Program-made: the position numbers and the translations under genes
The notes under the pieces: generated by a model
The model's input: the letters and a program-made list of their open reading frames with translations, nothing else
The model's database searches: none
What the model was told of the DNA's origin: nothing
Part shown: positions 41,773-50,842 of the stretch, in pieces
How positions within the stretch are numbered: the stretch's first letter is position 1
Layout of the letters: each line of letters opens with the position of its first letter
Assembly: GCA_016712625.1 (NCBI GenBank)
Contig: JADJQQ010000030.1
Location: forward strand, 62,001-126,000
Direction: 5' to 3'
Length of the DNA: 64,000 nt
From: Candidatus Competibacteraceae bacterium
GTDB lineage: Bacteria; Pseudomonadota; Gammaproteobacteria; Competibacterales; Competibacteraceae

Positions 41773-43533
41773 ATGGAGATAATCCAAACTGACATCGCAA
41801 TCGTCGGTGCGGGAGGAGCGGGGCTGCGCGCCGCCATCGCACTTGCGGAGGCCGATCCGAAGCTTCGCATTGCCCTCATCTCGAAGGTCTACCCGATGCG
41901 CAGCCACACCTGCGCGGCCGAAGGGGGAGCCGCCGGCGTCATCAAATCCGACGATAGCCTCGATCTCCATTTCGGCGATACCGTGGGCGGCGGCGACTGG
42001 CTGTGCGATCAGGATGCCGTCGAATACTTCATCAATGAAGCCCCCAAGGAATTGATTCAGCTGGAGCATTGGGGTTGCCCCTGGAGCCGTGAGCCAGACG
42101 GCTCGGTGGCGGTGCGGCCCTTTGGCGGCATGAAAATCAGGCGCACCTGGTTCGCCGCCGACAAATCCGGCTTTCACATTCTCCACACCCTGTTCCAGAC
42201 CTCGCTCCAATATCCAAGCATCCAGCGTTTCGACGAGTATTACGCCACCGATTTGCTGGTGGACGACGGACGCTGCCAAGGCTTGACCGCCCTGGAAATC
42301 CGCAGCGGCCAGATGAGGCAGTTTCAGGCCAAGGCCGTGATCATCGCCGCCGGTGGGGCGGGCAAGATGTTCCCCTTCACCACCAATGGCGCGATCAAGA
42401 CCGGCGATGGCATGGCCCTGGCCTATCGCGCCGGGGTGCCGCTCAAAGACATGGAGTTCGTGCAATATCATCCGACGGGACTGCCCAACAACGGCATCCT
42501 GCTCACCGAGGGCTGTCGCGGCGAGGGCGGCATCCTGGTCAACAAAGACGGGCGGCGCTATTTGCAGGATTACGGCATGGGGCCGGAAACGCCCGTCGGC
42601 CAGCCGGTGCTAAAGACCATGGAACTTGGCCCGCGCGACCGGCTAAGCCAATCGTTCTGGCACGAGCAGCGCAAGGGCAACACCGTCTCGACCCCGTGGG
42701 GCGATTGCGTGTTGCTAGACATGCGTCACTTGGGCGAGAAGAAGATTAACGAGCGCTTGCCGTTGGTGCGCGACCTTTGCATCAGCTATCTGGGCATGGA
42801 CCCGGTCAAGGAGCCGATCCCGATCCGGCCGGTGGTGCATTACTGCATGGGCGGCATCCATACCGACATCAAGGCGGCCACCCCCGTGTCGGGCCTGTTC
42901 GCGGCGGGCGAATGCGCGTGCGTGAGCATCAACGGCGCGAATCGGCTAGGCTCTAACTCCTTGACTGAACTACTAGTGTTCGGGCGGCGGGCGGCATTGA
43001 GCGCCATTGAACACCTCCAATCCGGCTTGCCCGACAGCAACGACGCCGCGCTGGCGGCTCAAGCCAAAAACTCGGAAGACCGCATCCGCGCCCTGTTCGA
43101 CAAAAGCGCGGGCACGGAAACCGTCGCCGGGCTGCGCAAGGAAATGATGGCCACCATGGAAGAGAACGCCGGCATTTACCGCACGGGCGAGGAATTGGCG
43201 CGGGCGTGCGAGAAGGTCGCCGAGCTGCGCCAGCGCTATGTCAACCTGGGGTTAACCGATAAAAGCAAGGTGTTCAACACCGACCTGATGCAGGCGCTGG
43301 AGTTAGGCTCCATGCTTGATTGCGCCGAGGCGGTCGCGGTCGGCGCGCGAGATCGCAAGGAATCGCGCGGCGCGCACCAGCGGCTCGACTTCACCGAGCG
43401 GGATGACCAGAACTTCCTCAAGCATACCCTAAGCTACTATCATCCCAAGGAACCGCCGCGCGTCGAGTATCTCGATGTCGTGATCACCAAGTCGCAGCCC
43501 GGGGTCCGCGATTACTCAGGAGCCAAGAAATGA
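41773..43533 (+). CDS. frdA: Fumarate reductase flavoprotein subunit
   Basis: 586 residues, close in wording to E. coli FrdA rather than SdhA. It has the FAD dinucleotide loop IVGAGGAGLRAAI, the FAD-linking His in MRSHTCAAEGG, the substrate site FVQYHPTGLPNNGIL and TEGCRGEGGILVN (catalytic Arg), and GANRLGSNSLTELLVFGRRA near the end of the FAD domain. It reduces fumarate to succinate at the inner-membrane face. It overlaps frdB by 4 bases (ATGA). Together with frdBCD and rquA downstream, it suggests anaerobic fumarate respiration or succinate formation. Confidence 0.96.
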   Translation: MEIIQTDIAIVGAGGAGLRAAIALAEADPKLRIALISKVYPMRSHTCAAEGGAAGVIKSDDSLDLHFGDTVGGGDWLCDQDAVEYFINEAPKELIQLEHWGCPWSREPDGSVAVRPFGGMKIRRTWFAADKSGFHILHTLFQTSLQYPSIQRFDEYYATDLLVDDGRCQGLTALEIRSGQMRQFQAKAVIIAAGGAGKMFPFTTNGAIKTGDGMALAYRAGVPLKDMEFVQYHPTGLPNNGILLTEGCRGEGGILVNKDGRRYLQDYGMGPETPVGQPVLKTMELGPRDRLSQSFWHEQRKGNTVSTPWGDCVLLDMRHLGEKKINERLPLVRDLCISYLGMDPVKEPIPIRPVVHYCMGGIHTDIKAATPVSGLFAAGECACVSINGANRLGSNSLTELLVFGRRAALSAIEHLQSGLPDSNDAALAAQAKNSEDRIRALFDKSAGTETVAGLRKEMMATMEENAGIYRTGEELARACEKVAELRQRYVNLGLTDKSKVFNTDLMQALELGSMLDCAEAVAVGARDRKESRGAHQRLDFTERDDQNFLKHTLSYYHPKEPPRVEYLDVVITKSQPGVRDYSGAKK

Positions 43534-44276
43534 GCGAAGAACGCCAAATCCAATTGGAGGTGCTCCGCTACAATCCGGAGACCGACCTTGAGCCTCGGTA
43601 TCAGACCTATACCGTCCCGTGCGTGAACGAATGGGTCGTGCTCGATGCGCTCAATTACGTTAAGGAAAATCTGGACCCGACGCTTAGTTTCCGCTGGTCC
43701 TGTCACATGGCGGTCTGCGGCAGTTGCGGCTACATGATCAACGGCGAACCCAAACTCGGCTGCAAGGCGTTCATCCACGAATACGGCGATCATATTCGAG
43801 TCGAACCGTTGGCGCACTTCCCCATCGAGCGAGATTTAGTCACGGTCGTTGAGGATTTCATCACCAAATTCGCCAGCGTCAAGCCCTACCTGATCCCGAA
43901 GGAAGAGAAGCCGATCAGCGCCGGTGAGTACAAGCAAACGCCGGCGCAGCTGATGAAGTTCAAGCAGTACACGCTGTGCATCAACTGCATGCTGTGTTAC
44001 GCCGCGTGCCCGCAATACGGCCTGGTGCCGGAATTCCTCGGCCCGGCGGCGATCTCGATGGCCCACCGCTACAACCAGGATTCGCGGGACGGCGGCCGCG
44101 ACCAGCGTCAGGAAGTGATCGCCTCGCATGAAGGCGTCTGGGAATGCTCCTTCGTCGGCGCTTGCTCGGAAGTGTGTCCCAAGCATGTCGATCCCGCTGG
44201 CGCGCTCCAGCAAGTCAAGGTGGCGAGCACCATCGACTGGTACCAAGAGCACTTGATGCCGTGGAGTAAAAAATGA
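43530..44276 (+). CDS. frdB: Fumarate reductase iron-sulfur subunit
   Basis: 248 residues. The plant-type [2Fe-2S] motif is in SCHMAVCGSCGYMINGEPKL with the fourth Cys following. The [4Fe-4S] cysteines are in CINCMLCYAACPQYG and the [3Fe-4S] cysteines in FVGACSEVCPKHVDP. It passes electrons from quinol to the flavin. It starts within the frdA stop and its own stop overlaps frdC (ATGA), so all are translationally coupled. Confidence 0.96.
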   Translation: MSEERQIQLEVLRYNPETDLEPRYQTYTVPCVNEWVVLDALNYVKENLDPTLSFRWSCHMAVCGSCGYMINGEPKLGCKAFIHEYGDHIRVEPLAHFPIERDLVTVVEDFITKFASVKPYLIPKEEKPISAGEYKQTPAQLMKFKQYTLCINCMLCYAACPQYGLVPEFLGPAAISMAHRYNQDSRDGGRDQRQEVIASHEGVWECSFVGACSEVCPKHVDPAGALQQVKVASTIDWYQEHLMPWSKK

Positions 44277-44659
44277 GCAGCAAACCGTATATCCGTGAAG
44301 TCCCTAAAACCAGCTGGTTTTTCCGCCAGCCGCGCTACATGCGCTACATGGCGCGCGAAGTCACCTCTTTTTTCATCGGCGCCTTTACGCTGCTGCTGGT
44401 GGTTGGGCTGAAAAGGCTGGCGGAAGGGCCGGAAGCCTTCCAAAGCTTTCTGGACGCACTGCGCGGCCCGCTGGGGGTCTTGTTCTGTGTGGCGGCGTTG
44501 GTGGCGGCCATTTATCACAGCACCTCGTGGTTTAACGTAACGCCGCAGGCCATGCCGATCCAGCGTGGCGAGGAGTTTGTACCCGGTAAAATGATCGTTG
44601 GCGCGCACTATGCCATTTGGGCAGTGGTGTCGCTCATCGTGCTGATTATGGGGATCTAA
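44273..44659 (+). CDS. frdC: Fumarate reductase membrane subunit C
   Basis: 128 residues with three membrane spans, the first after YMRYMAREVTSFFIGAF. Conserved quinone-side wording compared with E. coli FrdC includes EGPEAFQSFLD and YHSTSWFNVTPQAMP. FrdC/FrdD anchors carry no haem and bind the quinol that donates electrons. Confidence 0.93.
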   Translation: MSSKPYIREVPKTSWFFRQPRYMRYMAREVTSFFIGAFTLLLVVGLKRLAEGPEAFQSFLDALRGPLGVLFCVAALVAAIYHSTSWFNVTPQAMPIQRGEEFVPGKMIVGAHYAIWAVVSLIVLIMGI

Positions 44660-44661
44660 CC

Positions 44662-45006
44662 ATGGCTAAATCCAACAAACCCATCGTGTGGGGGCTATTC
44701 GCGGCGGGCGGCACGGTCACGGCGTTTATTACTCCGGCGCTGGTGCTGCTCACATTGTTTGCCGCGATGCGTTTCGCGCCGACTATGTTCACCTATGAGA
44801 GCATCCATGCCTTCGCCGCCAACTGGCTGGGTAAGGTGATCATTTTTGGCGTGATCACCCTGTCACTATGGCACGCCGCGCACCGCTTTCGGGTTACCCT
44901 CTACGATTTTGGCGTCCGCGCTGATCTGGTGGTGGCGACGATCCTTTACATCATCGCCGCCATTGGAACGATTTCGGCCTTTTTCTCGCTGCTGTCGATT
45001 CATTGA
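44662..45006 (+). CDS. frdD: Fumarate reductase membrane subunit D
   Basis: The ATG at 44662, 2 bases after the frdC stop, gives 114 residues. It has three hydrophobic spans, with KPIVWGLFAAGGTVTAF and SLWHAAHRFRVTLYDFGV matching FrdD (the HR-H segment contacts quinone/menaquinone in E. coli). It is the last gene of frdABCD, followed by a strong terminator at 45068-45100. Confidence 0.93.
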   Translation: MAKSNKPIVWGLFAAGGTVTAFITPALVLLTLFAAMRFAPTMFTYESIHAFAANWLGKVIIFGVITLSLWHAAHRFRVTLYDFGVRADLVVATILYIIAAIGTISAFFSLLSIH

Positions 45007-45067
45007 TTACTTTGGCAGACGCTGATTTCCCCGAATGCCGCTAGCTTTACCTTAATCTTTATCCACT

Positions 45068-45100
45068 CCGTTTCCCGCCTTGCGGGAAACGGCTTTTTTT
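45068..45100 (+). terminator. Rho-independent terminator after frdD
   Basis: CCGTTTCCCGC (45068-45078) pairs with GCGGGAAACGG (45082-45092) over 11 bp with a 3-base loop, followed by C and seven T. It separates frdABCD from rquA, so rquA needs its own promoter or read-through. Confidence 0.9.
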
Positions 45101-45241
45101 GTTGCCCCACCCAGTCCGGCCAAGGGCCTGGATGATGGCTTAACCGCAACTGTGATTAATCGAGGCCTCAACCGTATCCACCGCGCCCTGAGCATCCATC
45201 GAGCGCCGTGGCCATGCCTCGCCTATTTAGGAAGCTTTGTA

Positions 45242-46033
45242 ATGAGTTCCCAATCCGTTCATACGGCTGCATTATCCCAACCGCGCTCGCTAGAAGACGA
45301 TGCGACGACGGAGTCCGGGGTTGCGCTGACCGAGAAAGAAATCCATCTGGAAGAATCGGCGGTGCCCCTGCCAGCTTATCTGCAACAAACCTACTGGTGG
45401 GCCTATTTACACCCGATGGCGGTGCGCGTGTTCGAGCGCCAATGGTTGGTCAATCTGATTCTATGGGGCAATTTCGCCCGGCTGCGCGATCTTGCCTTGG
45501 ATGAACTGGGGACTTCGGTTGAAGGCGATGTCCTTCAGATCGCTTGCGTTTACGGCAACTTCACCGAGCGCCTGCTGCAACGGTTGACCCCGACAGCCCG
45601 GCTGGAGGTAGTGGATGTCGCCGAGGTCCAATTGGAAAATCTGAAAACCAAGCTCAACCAGACCTCGCACATCGTGTTGCACCACCAGGATTCCACCAAC
45701 CTGAAATTTCCCGACGCCCGTTTCGACTCGGTGGTGCTGTTCTTTCTGTTGCACGAGCAACCCGAAGAGGTTCGGGCCAAGACCATCGCACAAGCCTTAC
45801 GAGTGGTGAAACCGGGCGGCAAGGTGGTGTTCGTGGACTATCATCGACCGAGCCACTTCAATCCCTTTCGGTATGTGATGGTGCCCATTCTCAGCACGCT
45901 GGAGCCTTTTGCGATGGACCTCTGGCGTCGTGATATCGCCGACTGGTTACCCGATTCGATCCACTCGACCGCGAAAATTGAAAAGCAAACCTATTTTGGC
46001 GGGCTTTATCAAAAAGTGGTGATTACTGTCTGA
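45242..46033 (+). CDS. rquA: Rhodoquinone biosynthesis protein RquA
   Basis: ATG 45242 (263 residues) has AGGAAG seven bases upstream; an in-frame codon at 45080 lies inside the terminator hairpin and is excluded. It is a class I SAM-methyltransferase fold: QIACVYGNFTERLLQRL replaces the usual glycine-rich motif I, with EVVDVAEVQLEN as motif II. RquA-specific wording follows: YWWAYLHPMAVRVFERQWLV, VVLFFLLHEQPEEVRAKTI, GKVVFVDYHRPSHFNPFRYV and TYFGGLYQKVV at the end. RquA converts ubiquinone to rhodoquinone by replacing a methoxy with an amino group. Its place directly behind frdABCD strongly suggests the fumarate reductase uses rhodoquinol. Confidence 0.9.
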   Translation: MSSQSVHTAALSQPRSLEDDATTESGVALTEKEIHLEESAVPLPAYLQQTYWWAYLHPMAVRVFERQWLVNLILWGNFARLRDLALDELGTSVEGDVLQIACVYGNFTERLLQRLTPTARLEVVDVAEVQLENLKTKLNQTSHIVLHHQDSTNLKFPDARFDSVVLFFLLHEQPEEVRAKTIAQALRVVKPGGKVVFVDYHRPSHFNPFRYVMVPILSTLEPFAMDLWRRDIADWLPDSIHSTAKIEKQTYFGGLYQKVVITV

Positions 46034-46125
46034 TACTCGGTATCACACAAGCCATCCATTCGGAGTCGGTTTACCATACCAACCGTTCGTCGCGGGCAAG
46101 CGGACTCCTGTCCGACTGATGCGAT

Positions 46126-46575
46126 TCAACCTCTTTGCGTGGTATACAGTTTGCGCGCCCGCCCAACAAAGGCATTCACCATCGTTGCCGCCATTTTGGT
46201 CACCAGCGCATCCCCCAGAGGTCTTAACAGCAGCGAATTCATTTCGCAGTCGAGAGCGAAGCTGATGTGGCAAAATCCTTCCGGGGTTGGCTCAAACGAC
46301 CAGCGAATATCGAAGCGGCGAAAGCTGGCATCGGGCGAAGTCACCAGGATCGCGCTCGGCCGCTTGAGTTCGGTATGGGTGAGAAAACGATGTGCCAAAG
46401 GCCCTAGCGCCAATACTTGTTCGGTTTTATAGGCGCTAGCCTCGCGACGGACGATAGTGGCGCTACGGATCAAGGGCAGAAACTCAGGATAGCGTTCCAC
46501 ATCGGCCACCAGGTCGAACATCCGTTCGACGGAGGCCGCCACTACCCGACTTTCACGATGGGATGTGTAAGACAT
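46126..46575 (-). CDS. ratA: RatA/Coq10-type START-domain protein
   Basis: 149 residues of the polyketide-cyclase/START fold: opening RESRVVAASVERMFDLVADV, then ERYPEFLPLI, WSFEPTPEGFCHISFALDCE and a C-terminal helix MVNAFVGRARKLYT. In eukaryotes the homologue Coq10 binds ubiquinone; in E. coli RatA was described as a ribosome-association toxin. Sitting convergently behind rquA, a quinone-handling role seems the more likely, but sequence alone does not decide. Confidence 0.88.
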   Translation of the reverse strand: MSYTSHRESRVVAASVERMFDLVADVERYPEFLPLIRSATIVRREASAYKTEQVLALGPLAHRFLTHTELKRPSAILVTSPDASFRRFDIRWSFEPTPEGFCHISFALDCEMNSLLLRPLGDALVTKMAATMVNAFVGRARKLYTTQRG

Positions 46576-46654
46576 CTTTGTCCGGTCTTTGACTCGCGAA
46601 GTTTGCTGGTTGATGATCCTCTGTCGCCTTTGAGCATACTCAATGGCCAGCTAT

Positions 46655-46684
46655 AAAAAAAGCCCGGTTTGACCGGGCTTTTCG
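46655..46684. terminator. Bidirectional terminator
   Basis: GCCCGGT (46662-46668) pairs with ACCGGGC (46672-46678) around TTG. An A-run lies on the left and TTTT on the right. Read on the minus strand it ends the small gene 46703-46906 with a long U-tract. Confidence 0.8.
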
Positions 46685-46702
46685 CTAGCGGCTAAAACAC
46701 AT

Positions 46703-46906
46703 TCATGGCGTTGGCATAACGTGCGTTTGATCAAACAAACTCTCTTCAATCCGATGCCACGTTTTCGGAAAGAACGTCGAAACGACGGCGCTGGCGGGCA
46801 GTAAAATGAGTCCGGCCCCAACCAAGGCGACGATCCAAAAGCCAGCAAACGGGGACAACGCCAACACTAAAACGATGAATACGGCAATTTTAGTCATATT
46901 TTTCAT
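46703..46906 (-). CDS. Small membrane protein, unknown function
   Basis: 67 residues from ATG 46906; ATG 46897 or 46924 are also possible. Two hydrophobic segments, IAVFIVLVLALSPFAGFWIV and ALVGAGLILLPASAVVSTFF, are followed by a short polar tail (KTWHRIEESLFDQ). No family is recognised. It has its own terminator. Confidence 0.5.
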   Translation of the reverse strand: MKNMTKIAVFIVLVLALSPFAGFWIVALVGAGLILLPASAVVSTFFPKTWHRIEESLFDQTHVMPTP

Positions 46907-46911
46907 GATTT

Positions 46912-47106
46912 TTACGGCTGGCAATCCGGCCTTTTGGGCTGATCGCCCCGCACGTCCTCTACACTTTTAGTCGATGTCAAAAGCTCAATATGGGGCAACG
47001 TCATGTTTGGCAAGCCTAAATACGCTGGAACCCATCCATGCATGTCACCCTGTCCTGAAGCGCCTTTCATGCCAAAAGCTCGCTTCGATGTCACACAAAA
47101 AATCAT
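46912..47106 (-). CDS. Possible small hypothetical protein
   Basis: 64 residues without a membrane span or motif (GWVPAYLGLPNMTLPHIELL). It ends 6 bases before the preceding start candidate, which would suit an operon. Base and codon use are unremarkable. It may equally be a chance ORF; I include it at low confidence. Confidence 0.25.
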   Translation of the reverse strand: MIFCVTSKRAFGMKGASGQGDMHGWVPAYLGLPNMTLPHIELLTSTKSVEDVRGDQPKRPDCQP

Positions 47107-47330
47107 CTCGCCATTATACTACCGAGAAATGTTGATCTTATTTTCCAAAAATCAGCGATAAATTCTCGATAAATGTAGCTAGATTGGTAGTAATTTTACC
47201 ATAAACTGTGCTGCAATGCAAAAAATATTGACGCTCCGAGGCTTGAAGCGACCAGAAAACTTAGCTGCGGGAACATAGTGAAATAGGGATGGCAACCGTC
47301 GGCGTGATTTCGATCATTACTGAGAAATAA

Positions 47331-47630
47331 TTATTTTGACGTCATCGAGAATAACGGTTGCTCGATATGAGTGCTTTTACATTTGGGGCATTTACCAGGT
47401 TTTTTCGATCTCTCTCGATGTTCAAACTGATAGCCACAATCATTACATGCCGCGGGAGTCACTCGCAAAGCGGCTGATTTTTTAATTTGATCGAGATGAT
47501 CGTAGATCTCTTTTTCGGATTTCCTAATTTGCTTAGAAAGGACGCTAACAGAAAATTTTCTTTGGCTAAGAAGCCTAACTATGTCCTGCCTTATGGTTTC
47601 ATAGCGCTCCTGAGGGATCATTTCTTTCAT
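47331..47630 (-). CDS. HTH plus zinc-ribbon transcriptional regulator
   Basis: 99 residues. The first ~55 form a winged-helix-like region (RQDIVRLLSQRKFSVSVLSK, EKEIYDHLDQIKKS). The second half is a rubredoxin-type zinc ribbon with two CxxC knuckles (ACNDCGYQF and GKCPKCKSTHI). This arrangement matches a family of predicted regulators with an HTH fused to a Zn-ribbon, common in archaea and anaerobes. The target is unknown; it stands alone between AT-rich gaps of ~225 bases in which I see no gene. Confidence 0.75.
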   Translation of the reverse strand: MKEMIPQERYETIRQDIVRLLSQRKFSVSVLSKQIRKSEKEIYDHLDQIKKSAALRVTPAACNDCGYQFEHRERSKKPGKCPKCKSTHIEQPLFSMTSK

Positions 47631-47857
47631 TTATAACACGTTGATTTCCGTGAGAGCCGATTGGATGGCGCTTTCAGAATGGCTGAGATCTTAAAGGCAC
47701 AACACGGTATTTTCCGCCAACCTCATTTGAGCGATAAAAATGCTTGACAGAAAAACAAGAATAAGTCCGAGACCATAACCGATCAGCCAGATCAAAAAGC
47801 CGACCTATTTTTAGAGAGCCGCTTCCAACTTCATCACTACCATTTTCCATCTGATCA

Positions 47858-49858
47858 TCAAGCCCGGAACTGCCGCACCAACGCCTGTAACTGACGAACC
47901 TCTGCTGTAGAAACGACCGGGCCATAGCGCAATAAGGCGTAAAGCCGGCTGATTTCCCGAACCGATCCCGCCAAATCCGGTCGGCTGGCAGCCACCCGTT
48001 CGGCAAACGCCAGCGGCCCTTCCTGATTTGCCCGCGCCAAGCCGCGTCGCGCCAGCCGCGCGCAGAAGTGCAAATAAGCCTTCACCACCGGATCACGCGG
48101 GCCACGATTCCGCCACCGCAATCCGGCAACCAGCAATCCGAATCCGCCCAGCATCAGCGTCATCGCCACGGTCATATCAGCCCAATCAATCGGCCCAAAA
48201 CCGAGGCCCGATAAAAATTCCTTCTGTCGATCCGGCCCATAGGCCAATACCCATTCATTCCATGAATTGTTCACGGTATCCCAGCTCATCGCCAGTTGCC
48301 GCAACCATTCGCCATCACCGCCGCGACGCGCCAAGAACGGCAATTCCTCGGTATCACTCAAAGCGGCATACAGTCCATCCTGAATTCGGTTGGGGGCGAC
48401 TGCTCCCGTCGGATCGACCCGCACCCAGCCACGTCCCTCCAACCAGGCTTCGGCCCAGGCATGGGCGTCAGACTGGCGGACGATCAGATAATCCCCAAAG
48501 GTGTTGCGTTCTCCCCCCTGATAGCCGGTCACCACGCGCGCTGGAACACCCGCTGCCCGCATCAGAAACACGAACGCGCTAGCATAGTGTTCGCAAAAAC
48601 CCCGCCGAGTCCGAAACAGAAAATCATCCACGCTATCGGAACCGAGCAAGGGTGGATTCAAGGTGTAATAAAACGCCTGCTCCCGAAACAAGAATAGGGC
48701 GGCATCAATCAGCGCCTCGGGTCGGGCGCCACCCTGCCGCCATTCCGCCGTCAACGCGCGGGCGCGGGGATTGCCGCGGGCTGGCAAACGCAGCGCCGTG
48801 GTTCGCTCGATCGGATCGAGGTGTCCGGTCCGGTAGTTGGGATAGGATCGCATCTGATAGCGATATACCTCATTCACCGGCTGCTGGCGCAGTAATTGAA
48901 ATGAAGACGTCATGCCAGTTTGCGGTGGCAATAAAGCTGGCAGATCCAGGGCGAACAGCCAAATCCGGTTGCTCGGCTCCAGAATGACGGAATATTCCAA
49001 AGCCGTCCCCTCCGGGGTGAATGGAACCGGCGTATTTCTTGGGGCGCCCGCGCCGGAAGTCCAACGGCGGCCATCGAAATTCCACAGCACCGGCCCGCGC
49101 CAATACAGTTGGTTCGGCGGCGGAATAGGTCCGTTGAAGCGGACACGGAACGCAACCTCATCCGATTTGCTGAGCTCGCTGACCGTACCCGGCGTCATTT
49201 GTTCCGACAACCCAGTGCGGCCCTTATAGGCGTCCTTCGGCAACCCCCACAACGGCCCCGGAATCCGCGGGAACAGCACGAACAGAATCAGCATCACCGG
49301 AATCGCTTGCAGCGCCATCTTGCCGGACAGCCAGATCGGAGCCAGCGCTTTCAGGCCGGCATGCTGGCGGTGGATCAGGATTTGCGCCGCAAGCATCAGG
49401 AGAACCACCGCAAACAGATAGATGACCAGCAAGATTTCCTGGCTGTAGAGCAAGTTGCTCATCACCAGCAGATAACCCAGAAACACCAATACCACGCCAT
49501 CCCGCAGCGTGCGCGTTTCAAGCAGCTTGCACGCCGTCATGGCGCTTAGAAACGCCACGCCGGCATCACGGCCGAACAAGGTCCGATAATCAATCAGCAC
49601 ACCAGCGCAGGCCAACACGGCGACCACCAATAACAACCAGCGGGGCGGCAAAGACCAACCGCGCATGGCGATCAACCAGCGCCAAATCAAGATCGCCCCG
49701 AACAACAAGGTGAGCCAAATCGGCAGTTCGCTGGCCCGCGGCACCGCCGCCAACAGCAGCGCGCCCAGCAACCAAGACAAGGCTATCGGTTCGAGCACCT
49801 CAAGGGGAAGCGCTGGCTTCTCCGCTTTTAGTCGGTTTTTTTGGTTCCACAACCGCAT
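47858..49858 (-). CDS. TgpA-type membrane transglutaminase-like protein
   Basis: ATG 49858 (666 residues), 4 bases after the DUF58 stop. The N-terminal part to ~200 is a DUF3488 membrane region with several spans. A periplasmic segment leads to the transglutaminase core with Cys in RRGFCEHYASAFVFLM, His in SDAHAWAEAWLEGRGW and Asp in VRVDPTGAV. One more span (MTLMLGGFGLLVAGL) precedes a DUF4129-like tail. TgpA of Pseudomonas is an essential periplasmic transglutaminase-like protein of unknown substrate. It is the third gene of a MoxR-DUF58-TgpA operon, a widespread arrangement. Confidence 0.92.
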   Translation of the reverse strand: MRLWNQKNRLKAEKPALPLEVLEPIALSWLLGALLLAAVPRASELPIWLTLLFGAILIWRWLIAMRGWSLPPRWLLLVVAVLACAGVLIDYRTLFGRDAGVAFLSAMTACKLLETRTLRDGVVLVFLGYLLVMSNLLYSQEILLVIYLFAVVLLMLAAQILIHRQHAGLKALAPIWLSGKMALQAIPVMLILFVLFPRIPGPLWGLPKDAYKGRTGLSEQMTPGTVSELSKSDEVAFRVRFNGPIPPPNQLYWRGPVLWNFDGRRWTSGAGAPRNTPVPFTPEGTALEYSVILEPSNRIWLFALDLPALLPPQTGMTSSFQLLRQQPVNEVYRYQMRSYPNYRTGHLDPIERTTALRLPARGNPRARALTAEWRQGGARPEALIDAALFLFREQAFYYTLNPPLLGSDSVDDFLFRTRRGFCEHYASAFVFLMRAAGVPARVVTGYQGGERNTFGDYLIVRQSDAHAWAEAWLEGRGWVRVDPTGAVAPNRIQDGLYAALSDTEELPFLARRGGDGEWLRQLAMSWDTVNNSWNEWVLAYGPDRQKEFLSGLGFGPIDWADMTVAMTLMLGGFGLLVAGLRWRNRGPRDPVVKAYLHFCARLARRGLARANQEGPLAFAERVAASRPDLAGSVREISRLYALLRYGPVVSTAEVRQLQALVRQFRA

Positions 49859-49862
49859 GAGA

Positions 49863-50832
49863 CTATGTCGCTTTCTCCTGATCAGTAAACAAGGCCAACC
49901 CTTCCAAGCAATGCCGTTGCTGACCTTCTCCGCAGGCGGGCGGCGCCTTGAAGCCGGGCAGGCGCAAGCCATACTGGTGGCCATCATTCTCGGCCTTCAG
50001 CACCCATTGACAGAGCTGCTCCAGGCGGGACTCGATGTTTTCGATGCCCAGCAACCGCCAATCGAGCCACAGTTCTGGCCGGGCTTGATCGACGAATTGC
50101 TTGACCAACAACTGGTCGGCGCGGGTCGCCGCCTTCCAAGCGATCCGACGCGGTGAATCACCCGGCGCATAGGGTCGAAAACCGGCGTAATCCCTCACTA
50201 CCCGACCCCAATTCGATAGAGCCGCCGCCTGGGTTGCTGGGGAGCGCCGCCGGCAGCGGCTGCCGGCCTCGTGGTCGTGGATACACTAGACTGGCGGCAT
50301 CGAATTCCACCCAACTCCACGATTGAAAAAGCCCCAGCGGAAAACGGGTTAGCACTCGAATACGGCCTGGCCGCAACCAGCCGCGTCGTTCAGCGGGCAC
50401 CGTAAGGACGACGGCCACCGAAGCTTGCGCTGGAATATCGATATATTGCGGCGACTGATCCCGCCATTGCAGTGCAACGCCGTAACGGGTTGAGCGCCGG
50501 GGATTTTCCAAATGAAACTGAAAACGGGCGTCCTGACCAGCAAACACCGCCTCAGCGCCATTGGCTCGAATCACCAGACCCAGCAGGTTGTCATGCGCCT
50601 GCCACATGCTGTTCAGCGCCACAGCGGCCAGCAAAAACGTGAAGGCAAAACCCATGCTGTTGCTGTAATTGACCGACCACAAGAACAGCAAAAATAACAA
50701 TAGCGCAAAGGCATAACCCCTGAGGGTCGGCAAAATATAGATGCGGCGACGGTCCAGCCGGATTGGATCCAACGACGGTCGCTGGCCGCGCGTCACCCAT
50801 GCTTCGAATTTTTGCCGCAGATCCTTCAGCAT
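49863..50832 (-). pseudogene. DUF58 protein, single-base frameshift
   Basis: The first part (50832 down to ~50195) has two membrane spans (YAFALLLFLLFLWSVNYSNS) and a CARDB-like strand region. The second part reads DYAGFRPYAPGDSPRRIAWK and LLVKQFVDQARPELWLDWRL, the DUF58 signature. They are in different frames. Removing one base from the CCC run at 50192-50194 joins them as GSGSEDYAGFRPYAPGD, exactly the expected family wording, and gives one ~320-residue protein. This points to an assembly homopolymer error rather than decay. Partner of the MoxR ATPase. Confidence 0.85.
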
Positions 50833-50842
50833 GGCGCGGCCT

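Noticed and set aside
41550..41792. 80-residue ORF in the frdA leader
   Set aside because: It has no ribosome site of note or family resemblance and overlaps the frdA start in another frame.
45080..45241. N-terminal extension of rquA
   Set aside because: The first codon lies within the frdD terminator hairpin; ATG 45242 has the ribosome site and gives the normal length.
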